Shown here one piece after another: positions 17,383 through 24,614 of a stretch of DNA of 64,000 nucleotides. Position 1 is the stretch's first letter. Every line of letters starts with the position of its first letter. The stretch is from Spirosoma validum (GTDB lineage Bacteria > Bacteroidota > Bacteroidia > Cytophagales > Spirosomataceae). A model generated the notes under the pieces. The model was not told where the DNA came from. It ran no database searches and worked only from the letters and a program-made list of their open reading frames with translations. Where the stretch lies: positions 124,001 to 188,000 of the forward strand of contig NZ_JACXAA010000012.1 in NCBI RefSeq assembly GCF_014699035.1, given 5' to 3'. Position numbers and translations under genes: made by a program.

Positions 17383-18462
17383 ATGCGTTTATTTTTTCTG
17401 ATTACTACGCTCCTGATGAGCGTAGCTGAGATCTCTATGTCTCAGTCAACCGGTTCGCGTTTAACACAGCCAGGTGCCAGACGAAAGTTTGTCGGTATAA
17501 GCCATATTGAAGTCGATTTGGGTCAGCGCAATACGTTACTCATTGGCTTCGATCAGTACGCGCAGGTTCAGGCTCACAAAAACATCGATTCGGTACTACG
17601 TTTGTTTGTGGCTGACTACCGAAAGGTGGAAGACACGACTCAGAGTCCGACACGGGCGACGCATGCACTTTATCGCCTGGGTAATACCGACCGGGATCTG
17701 GCGTTACGTTACGTGCCTCAACCCACTACGTCATTTCGGTTCCGTGATGCTGATGAACCTGTTCAAGTAAAAACACAACAGGACACGCTCCAGATTGCCT
17801 GGGTTTCAGCTTTAGCCAAAGCCGTACCTACCGATTTCGCCGTCTATTTTTTCGTCAATAGCTTACAAGACCTCGAACGTTTACTCAGCAAAGGCGGGAT
17901 TAATTCGAAAGTAGAACAAGCGCTTGAATCGGTACGTGACTTTAAACATCACAACCTGACCAACCCCAGATACACCTTTGACCTGCTTCAAAGCGTTGAC
18001 AACAAGCCAACCTTCCAAACGCCGGGTCTTGCTGGCGAGCCTTTTCTCAGTTTTCATCCCGGCATTGGCGTAGGGCTTATTCGCACACAGTGGATTCCAT
18101 CACTTAACTTCGATCTCGAACTGATTCCTAACCAGTTCCGACGAGTAGGCTACACCATAGGCTATACCGGAAATTTCTTTTTTGGACAATCGAATACGGA
18201 CATCACCGTTCGTGATTTTCTCAACGTGGGCGTTAGTTTTTACCGTTACAATAAAGATAGACGTACAGTAGCCTTTAGTCGACAGATAGCTTCTTTTTAT
18301 GTTGGTATACCACTACGTCGGAATGAGTACTTTTTTGAGCCAAATACCATCCGCCTGGGGGGTACTGTCTATCATAATGGACTATTTAAAGTTCAGCCGG
18401 AACTCTACATGAGTAATTTTAAGAATGTATACCCAGCCTTGCGCTTGGTCGTTGGGCTTTAA
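17383..18462 (+). CDS. exported protein with probable C-terminal beta barrel, sigma-operon partner
   Basis: 359 residues, signal peptide (MRLFFLITTLLMSVAEISMS). The middle is soluble (FVGISHIEVDLGQRNTLLIG). The C-terminal 120 residues alternate hydrophobic and polar residues in short strands (VGYTIGYTGNFFFG, DFLNVGVSFYRYN, IASFYVGIPLRRNEYFF) and end in an amphipathic strand with terminal Leu, as in outer-membrane proteins. No family recognised. It starts 2 bases after the anti-sigma gene and so is probably the target or sensor of that pair. Its stop directly abuts the stop of the convergent M61 gene. Confidence 0.65.
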   Translation: MRLFFLITTLLMSVAEISMSQSTGSRLTQPGARRKFVGISHIEVDLGQRNTLLIGFDQYAQVQAHKNIDSVLRLFVADYRKVEDTTQSPTRATHALYRLGNTDRDLALRYVPQPTTSFRFRDADEPVQVKTQQDTLQIAWVSALAKAVPTDFAVYFFVNSLQDLERLLSKGGINSKVEQALESVRDFKHHNLTNPRYTFDLLQSVDNKPTFQTPGLAGEPFLSFHPGIGVGLIRTQWIPSLNFDLELIPNQFRRVGYTIGYTGNFFFGQSNTDITVRDFLNVGVSFYRYNKDRRTVAFSRQIASFYVGIPLRRNEYFFEPNTIRLGGTVYHNGLFKVQPELYMSNFKNVYPALRLVVGL

Positions 18463-20286
18463 CTAGTTACGAAGCCAGTCAGTCAGGATAGCGTTCTGTA
18501 GTTTGTCAGGATTGGGTAAACGGGTTATCTGAAAACTACGCTCAGATTTTTTGCCCGGCGTAATCGACTTTTCAGTGACTTGTCCACGTTGGGCCACCAC
18601 CAGTTTAACGGGTACGTCTGGATTAAGTGATTTAAGAGCGGAAACGGTTGCTGGTTGGTCATTTAGTTTTAACACTACAGATCCGCTACGTACGCCCGCT
18701 TTCCAGGCGGGTGACTCCCAGTCAACATCTGATACGTATACGCTGTCTGATTTTTCCCGTACGGCCAGACCGAGCCATGCCTTAGAGACTTGTTTGAACG
18801 TAGTGTCAACTGCCAGGCCAGCGTAAGCAAGGTATTTCGGGTAATCGATGGGCTTAACAGTTGATGCATAATCGAACACCTCGATTAAGGACGTACCGGC
18901 CGTTTTTTCAGACACTTGCCGAAATTCCTGATCCGTAAACCCACGGTTTTTCTTCTGGTAATATTCCTGATAAAGCGTCTGCATTACATCGTCGAGCGAC
19001 TTCTTATTCTTCGTCTCATGGCGGATTTTGAAGTCGAGCAGCATACCCAGAACTGGGCCTTTCTCATAATACGAAATCGTTTTATAGGCATCGTCGCCCG
19101 TGCGGCCGAAGGGCCCGTCTTCCCAGGTTTCGTAACTGGCCTGGGTTGCTGACTGGAATAAATGACCGGGTTTGTTTTCGTAGGCAGAGAGGTTGGTACG
19201 TAGTGCATTCAGCAATTCATCGTCCGTCATTAATCCGGCGCGACGGAGGATCAGGTATTCGTAATACACCGTAAACCCTTCCGAAACCCAGAGCATGTTG
19301 GTCCGGTTTTCCCGATCATAATCAAACGGCCCCAGCGACACAGGCCGAATGCGCTTTACGTTGTAGTGATGGAAATATTCGTGGGCCAGGAATTTATACA
19401 AGCGTAATTTTCCCTGCGGTGTGTTTAATCCGTTGCCATCGAAGCTGATGGAGGTAGAGTTTAAATGTTCAATACCTCCCCCACCCGGTCCAATGGCAAT
19501 AAATGTGTAATGCTTATACGGTATATCGCCAATGACTGCGGCCCCTGCTTCTACAATCTTTTTCAGATCGCTAACGAACTGCTGCTGGTCAAACTTTCCG
19601 ATGTTGTACCCAACGAAATAGTGCGGGATGCCATTCACTGTGAACGAAGGCAGTTGATCCAGGTTGCCCATCAGCATCGGACTATCATACAATACGTCAA
19701 AATTAGGGGCGGTAAACGTATTGGATTGGCCAGGAATCGAGTCCAGTCCCGTAGCAATAGTCGATTTCCAGCCAGAATAAGGATGAAGCGTAACGGTAGC
19801 AGGCTGCTGAATCTGGTTCGCTACGTGCATAAATACGCCAGCCGGTGAGATGTACCCTCTATTCTCGTCCAGATAATTACCAGCGACAAAATTGCGTGTC
19901 GCTTTTACGTCATACAAAAGCTTTAACTCCGAGGCTTTATTTGTATTCACTCGCCAGGTGTTATTGCCTGTCTTCTCCCATTTTAAGGCTTTGCCCGCCT
20001 TATCGGTCGCCTGAAAATTTTCGACGTTACTGGCATAATTCATTAGCTGGTAATACCCGGGTGTCCAGGCCGGTAGTTTAAAGTCAATGGCTTCACTGCC
20101 CTTATTTACGTAGTGGAGGGTTACGTGAAATAAGTGATTAGCGGGCTGATTCATCGTCACATCGAACGCCATCACCTCCGCTGTTTTCTGGGCAAACAAC
20201 TGAGTTGAGATGGATAAAAAACCGCTAACGAAAACCAGACAGCAATACGTAGTGAAACCAGTAATTTGGTAGAATCGACGAGACAT
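18463..20286 (-). CDS. M61 family metallopeptidase with PDZ domain
   Basis: 607 residues from ATG 20286 (MSRRFYQITGFTTYCCLVFV, a signal peptide); the frame is open 50 codons further without protein-like character. N-terminal beta domain of the glycyl-aminopeptidase family (VTLHYVNKGSEAIDFKLPAWTPGYY), catalytic domain with HEYFH at residues 302-306 and the downstream Glu ligand in NMLWVSEGFTVYYEYL, and a C-terminal PDZ-like segment (WLGLAVREKSDS, VDWESPAWKAGVRSG). A periplasmic zinc aminopeptidase acting on N-terminal Gly or Ala. Confidence 0.92.
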   Translation of the reverse strand: MSRRFYQITGFTTYCCLVFVSGFLSISTQLFAQKTAEVMAFDVTMNQPANHLFHVTLHYVNKGSEAIDFKLPAWTPGYYQLMNYASNVENFQATDKAGKALKWEKTGNNTWRVNTNKASELKLLYDVKATRNFVAGNYLDENRGYISPAGVFMHVANQIQQPATVTLHPYSGWKSTIATGLDSIPGQSNTFTAPNFDVLYDSPMLMGNLDQLPSFTVNGIPHYFVGYNIGKFDQQQFVSDLKKIVEAGAAVIGDIPYKHYTFIAIGPGGGGIEHLNSTSISFDGNGLNTPQGKLRLYKFLAHEYFHHYNVKRIRPVSLGPFDYDRENRTNMLWVSEGFTVYYEYLILRRAGLMTDDELLNALRTNLSAYENKPGHLFQSATQASYETWEDGPFGRTGDDAYKTISYYEKGPVLGMLLDFKIRHETKNKKSLDDVMQTLYQEYYQKKNRGFTDQEFRQVSEKTAGTSLIEVFDYASTVKPIDYPKYLAYAGLAVDTTFKQVSKAWLGLAVREKSDSVYVSDVDWESPAWKAGVRSGSVVLKLNDQPATVSALKSLNPDVPVKLVVAQRGQVTEKSITPGKKSERSFQITRLPNPDKLQNAILTDWLRN

Positions 20287-20529
20287 AGCTATATAGAACG
20301 GCGGGTAATAATCATTCGCTGACTGACAAGCGTAGTTGATTAGGCAGCATTGGTACGTATCAAATATAATCGAATGTCGGTCTGCTGACGCTACGTTTTG
20401 GCAGGTTATTGAAAAGGTTAAACTGCGTCTTGTCAAACGTCAACCAAGTGACCCAATTCGCCTTTAATTACGGCCCTAAAACAGCCGAATAACTTATCGA
20501 AATCGGCTTGATTTTGTCGAAATTATCCC
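20287..20529. other. divergent spacer without genes
   Basis: Spacer between the M61 peptidase and the next plus-strand gene. I see no coding potential and no strong hairpin; the plus-strand promoter starts at 20530. Confidence 0.5.
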
Positions 20530-20560
20530 TTTGTTTTCAGCGGTTTATCCTGTATATTTA
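20530..20560 (+). promoter_or_regulatory. candidate promoter for the 226-residue unknown gene
   Basis: TTTG at 20530-20533, a 19-base spacer, then TATATTTA at 20553-20560 (one mismatch to TAnnTTTG). This places the transcript start near 20567 and excludes the in-frame start at 20531. Confidence 0.5.
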
Positions 20561-20591
20561 CTTCCCCAATTTCCAACAAACAACCATACTA

Positions 20592-20642
20592 ATGAGCCAG
20601 ATTCCGGTAATGAACCCACGTCTGGCAACTCAATCCGCATGA
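20592..20642 (+). CDS. possible 16-codon leader peptide
   Basis: ATG at 20592 opens MSQIPVMNPRLATQSA and stops at TGA 20640-20642, sharing ATGA with the start of the following gene (ATG 20639). A coupled leader of this kind could deliver ribosomes to the next start. Chance occurrence cannot be excluded. Confidence 0.3.
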   Translation: MSQIPVMNPRLATQSA

Positions 20643-21319
20643 AAAAAGGACGCTCGAATTCGAACCAGCTCCAGATTGATTTTCTGGCCGCTTATCGTCA
20701 GATGTTGATTAGTCTGGGTAACTCCGACAACCTGCCCGTCAATGAAAGTCTGTTTATGCGCATGACTGACCAGTGGGAAAACACGCGCGCCATCCCGGCG
20801 AATCTTCTGTTTCAGAAAAGCCCCGTTGAAGCGGTTGTTTTCCGATTGCAGAAAACCGATGATCGACTACGTTTCCCCGATGAATTTATTGCGGGTGAAA
20901 TTCGCGGTGAGCAGGGGCTAACAGGTTTCTCGGCTAAATTCCGGGAGCAGGGCTGGGTGATTCTGCCCAGTGAATTGTCGGCTATGTATAAAAATTTGTT
21001 TTTGAATATTCTGGCAGCTTCCGTTGGTCTGGAGTATCTGTATCCATCACGGAAAGAATTAGTGGCCGAAGCCGAGCGCGTATCTCTGGCCGCTATGCTT
21101 CCTGAAGCTGAAGTGCGTAAGTTTTTTGGTCTGCGCCTGTCGCGTTTCCCCGACAGCTTCCGTAGCGAAGTGGCGAATTACTTCAACCTACCATTCGACT
21201 ACGTATTAAAACGCGCCAACCATCTCGGCATGGTTTCCGAGCAGGTGATTGAGGAAGCCAATTCGCAAACGCTACGTTCGCCGATTCTTCGTCGTCCGCA
21301 GAGTAGCCGGGCCGCGTAA
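20639..21319 (+). CDS. uncharacterised protein, possibly ImmA/IrrE-like without the metal site
   Basis: 226 residues (MKKGRSNSNQLQIDF). Basic N-terminus, helical core, basic C-terminal tail. The stretch SLAAMLPEAEVRKFF with FNLPFDYVLKRANHLGMV near the C-terminus faintly recalls ImmA/IrrE metallopeptidase-like proteins (L-MP, then a small winged-helix-like segment), but no HExxH is present, so at most it would be an inactive relative. The start at 20639 follows the promoter; an upstream in-frame ATG at 20531 lies within the promoter. A strong terminator follows, so it is a single-gene unit. Confidence 0.6.
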   Translation: MKKGRSNSNQLQIDFLAAYRQMLISLGNSDNLPVNESLFMRMTDQWENTRAIPANLLFQKSPVEAVVFRLQKTDDRLRFPDEFIAGEIRGEQGLTGFSAKFREQGWVILPSELSAMYKNLFLNILAASVGLEYLYPSRKELVAEAERVSLAAMLPEAEVRKFFGLRLSRFPDSFRSEVANYFNLPFDYVLKRANHLGMVSEQVIEEANSQTLRSPILRRPQSSRAA

Positions 21320-21336
21320 ATAGCTAGTTGATTTTT

Positions 21337-21376
21337 AAAAGCCGGTAAAGTGAATCTACTTTACCGGCTTTTTTTG
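21337..21376 (+). terminator. rho-independent terminator
   Basis: 15-bp perfect stem (21337-21351 with 21358-21372), 6-base loop, ending in a T run. Confidence 0.93.
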
Positions 21377-21769
21377 TGACCTGGCTTGTCGTCACATTCA
21401 TTGATCTGAAGTATAGGATTTCTTATAATTAGAACAGCATAACCATTGAATCGCGACAACTTTCTCTCTGTAAAGACGAAGTACCAAGCAATTGTTCTTT
21501 TTCAAGACGCTCCATTTATTAAACAAGAAAATCAATCGATTAGGTGAATTTTTTAGGATTCTACTTGGAAGTACGACGAAGATACTGCTGTTTTGCAAAC
21601 CCTATCAATTCAATAGATTATAACTACTAATAGTCTATCTAATATAGGGAGAATACAAAACACCCATAAACTACGTATTACGAAAGCATATTAATAAATA
21701 TAGTATTTCTATAGCATTAAGTAATAATTCGTGATGCGTGAACCACAACAATACCAAACATAGTTAGGA
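21377..21769. other. AT-rich spacer before a TonB-dependent receptor gene
   Basis: 393 bases with no convincing gene. The only open frame (minus strand, 66 codons, 21398-21598) has no protein-like features. The last 150 bases are very AT-rich and presumably hold the promoter of the receptor, but no TTG-N19-TAnnTTTG match is clear and I recognise no riboswitch. Confidence 0.5.
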
Positions 21770-24337
21770 ATGAAACAAATTTTAAAGGCAACTTTTCTGC
21801 TAGGGGTTTTTCTTATACCCTTATTTTTATCAGCTCAAAATGCACCCGTTATAAATTCGACAGTATCTGGAAAAGTTGTTGACGCACGTACCAAAGAATT
21901 CTTGATTGGCGCCACCGTAACGATTAAAGGCATAACCAACGGGGCTTCAACCGACATAAATGGCCAATTCAACCTGCTTACAGCTCAGAAGCTACCGTTT
22001 ACAGTTGTTGTCTCTTTTGTGGGCTATCAGACGAAAGAAGTTGTTTTAAACGATAATAACGTAGAAATTCCGCTTGAAGAGGGAGCGAATCAGTTAGACG
22101 ACGTAGTGATTACGTCCCGACGTCGTCAGGAGTCGGCACAGGACGTTCCCATTCCAATCTCGATCGTAAGTGGTAACCGCGCCGAAGATGCCGGCGCTTT
22201 CAACGTGAACCGGCTAAAAGAATTGGTACCAACGGTTCAGCTATATGCGTCAAATGCCCGGAATACAACCCTTAACATTCGTGGTTTAGGTTCTACGTAC
22301 GGGTTGACAAACGATGGCATTGATCCAGGCGTCGGATTTTATGTAGATGGCGTGTATTATGCCCGTCCGGCAGCTACAGCGCTCGATTTCATCGACATCG
22401 AACAGGTTGAAGTGTTACGAGGTCCCCAGGGAACGTTATTCGGCAAAAACACAACGGCCGGAGCCTTTAACATTACAACTCGTCCGGCCGCTTTTACCCC
22501 GAGCGGAACGTTTGAATTGAGTTATGGTAATTATGGGTTTATCCAGGCCAAAGCATCCCTTACGGGGCCATTGAGTAAAAAACTTGCCGCACGGGTGTCG
22601 TTTACTGGTACGCAACGAAACGGAACATTTTACAATGTACATACCCAGCTTCCGATCAACGACATTAACAATATTGGTGTACGGGCACAACTTCTGTATA
22701 CTCCAAGCGATAATGTAAGAATTACCTTGATTGGAGATGTTTCTGATCAAAAACCGAATGGTTACGGCTGGCCAGTAGCTGGTGTTGTGCCCACCAAACG
22801 AGCTGCCTATCGTCAATTCAATGCCATCATTGCCGATTTAAATTACAAACTTCCGTATTCAAGCGCTTTTGACCGGATCGTTGACCTTGATACGCCCTCA
22901 AAAGCAGATAATCAGCTTGGTGGCGTATCGTTGAATGCCGACATTAAATTAGGGGGCGGTACACTGACCTCTACAACGGCCTGGCGTCACTGGCAATGGA
23001 CTCCCCTGAATGACCGTGACTATATAGGCTTACCCGTCTTTACGATTTCGGCAGGTAACTCGGTCCATGACCAGTGGTCGCAGGAAATACGGTATGCGGG
23101 CAGAATTTCCCCCCGATTGAGCGGTGTTGTTGGCTTATTTGGCCTTTGGCAGGATTTGAAGTCTGATCCTGTACAGACCGAAGAAGCTGGTTCTGCCCAA
23201 TGGCGATTTGCCCAAAGTTCCACCAGTGCTCTCTGGAGAACCCCCGGTTTATTCGACAACTTCGGTATCCGCACAACTAATCGTATCCAGAGCACAGGCT
23301 TGGCTGCCTTTGGTCAACTTGACTGGGCCGTAACCGATAGAATCCACGTTTTACCAGGTGTCCGGTATAATTACGATAAGAAGATAGCCAACTATAAACG
23401 GGAAACTTATGGAGGTCTGCAAACAACCGACCCTGCTTTAGTGGCTTTAAAGAACGGCGTTTACACGAATCAGGCGTTTGACACGGAGGTATCGGAAGGT
23501 AATTTCTCTGGACAGGTTACCCTGCAATATAGAGCTGGGAAGTCGATTAATGCCTTTGGTACCTATGCGATAAGCTACAAACCTGTCGGGATCAATATTG
23601 GCGGACTACCAACGGCTAATGGGCAGACATTACTTGACCTGGCCAGAGTGAAGCCCGAACATGTAAACCACCTCGAATTTGGCCTGAAAACAAAACCATC
23701 CCCTAACTCTGTCCTGAATCTGGTCCTTTATAACACAGAAATCAAAGACTTTCAGACACAGGTGCAAACGCCTGAACCAGGCGTTAACCGAGGCTATCTG
23801 GCCAATGCGGAGAAAGTACGTGTTATGGGTGTGGAGGTAGACGGAAATATACGGGTAGCCAATCGATTAACCCTGAACGCAGCCGTTGCCTATACGGATG
23901 GCAAGTACGTGTCGTTTACGAACGCGCCGGTGCCGCTCGAAGAAACGGGGGGAGAGCAAGCCTTTAAAGACATTTCAGGAGGGGTTTTACCTGGTATTTC
24001 AAAATGGTCAGGTTCTGTTGGTGGCGAGGTAACCGCGAGAGGAAATCTAATTAGCCTGAAAGGAAATTACTTTTTCGGTGTGGATGCGTTTTATCGTTCA
24101 TCGTTTTCGTCGAGCCCCTCACCTTCTCAGTATTTGAATATCGACGGCTATTCCCTGGTAAACAGCCGACTTGGCTTTAGAGCTTCAAACGGAATTTCGG
24201 CTTTTATTTGGGTTAGAAATTTATTCAATACAAATTACTACGAGCAGCTATTAGCAGCTCCGGGAAGCGCAGGGCATTATGCCGGAATCGTGGGCGATCC
24301 ACGTATGCAGGGTGTTACGATACGGTACACTTTCTAA
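21770..24337 (+). CDS. TonB-dependent receptor (siderophore-receptor type)
   Basis: 855 residues. Signal peptide (MKQILKATFLLGVFLIPLFL, cleaved near SAQ), carboxypeptidase-like regulatory domain at about 30-110 (VSGKVVDARTKEFLIGATV), TonB box region VVITSRRRQE near 115-125, plug domain (NIRGLGSTYGLTNDG, VEVLRGPQGTLFGKNTTAGA), then a 22-strand barrel ending in the terminal aromatic motif VTIRYTF. It takes a scarce ligand across the outer membrane using TonB energy. The architecture (no SusD partner, GxNT-AGAFNITTRP plug end) is more like iron-siderophore or small-molecule receptors than SusC glycan importers. The ligand is unknown. Confidence 0.93.
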   Translation: MKQILKATFLLGVFLIPLFLSAQNAPVINSTVSGKVVDARTKEFLIGATVTIKGITNGASTDINGQFNLLTAQKLPFTVVVSFVGYQTKEVVLNDNNVEIPLEEGANQLDDVVITSRRRQESAQDVPIPISIVSGNRAEDAGAFNVNRLKELVPTVQLYASNARNTTLNIRGLGSTYGLTNDGIDPGVGFYVDGVYYARPAATALDFIDIEQVEVLRGPQGTLFGKNTTAGAFNITTRPAAFTPSGTFELSYGNYGFIQAKASLTGPLSKKLAARVSFTGTQRNGTFYNVHTQLPINDINNIGVRAQLLYTPSDNVRITLIGDVSDQKPNGYGWPVAGVVPTKRAAYRQFNAIIADLNYKLPYSSAFDRIVDLDTPSKADNQLGGVSLNADIKLGGGTLTSTTAWRHWQWTPLNDRDYIGLPVFTISAGNSVHDQWSQEIRYAGRISPRLSGVVGLFGLWQDLKSDPVQTEEAGSAQWRFAQSSTSALWRTPGLFDNFGIRTTNRIQSTGLAAFGQLDWAVTDRIHVLPGVRYNYDKKIANYKRETYGGLQTTDPALVALKNGVYTNQAFDTEVSEGNFSGQVTLQYRAGKSINAFGTYAISYKPVGINIGGLPTANGQTLLDLARVKPEHVNHLEFGLKTKPSPNSVLNLVLYNTEIKDFQTQVQTPEPGVNRGYLANAEKVRVMGVEVDGNIRVANRLTLNAAVAYTDGKYVSFTNAPVPLEETGGEQAFKDISGGVLPGISKWSGSVGGEVTARGNLISLKGNYFFGVDAFYRSSFSSSPSPSQYLNIDGYSLVNSRLGFRASNGISAFIWVRNLFNTNYYEQLLAAPGSAGHYAGIVGDPRMQGVTIRYTF

Positions 24338-24495
24338 CTGAGGTGCTTGAAAAAAGATAAAATATCTTGATCTGGCTACGTAGTGCACGTTTAATTACAG
24401 GTGTCTGATGAGTTTACTCATCCTTAACCGGAAGCGCTTAGTTTATCAAAAAATACATTAAGTAACTTTTTATTTAGGGGGCTTTTCTTATATTT

Positions 24496-24541
24496 ACGAA
24501 AGCTGTTTGTGTTAGATATACTAAACACAAACAGCTTTCGT
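24496..24541 (+). terminator. long hairpin between two receptor genes
   Basis: Perfect 18-bp stem (24496-24513 with 24524-24541) around a 10-base loop, in the 277-base spacer after the first receptor and 73 bases before the second. There is no T run directly after the stem on the plus strand, so it may be a terminator, an attenuator or a protein-binding palindrome. A TATATTTA box abuts its left arm. Confidence 0.6.
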
Positions 24542-24614
24542 AGTTTTACGCACTACTATGAGCTTACCGCATGCTATTTTATTCGGATAAGCTTTGCTTT
24601 AGTAATCCAACTCT

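Noticed and set aside
21398..21598. 66-codon minus-strand open frame in the spacer before the TonB receptor
   Set aside because: No protein-like pattern, no start signals, and it lies in AT-rich spacer DNA.
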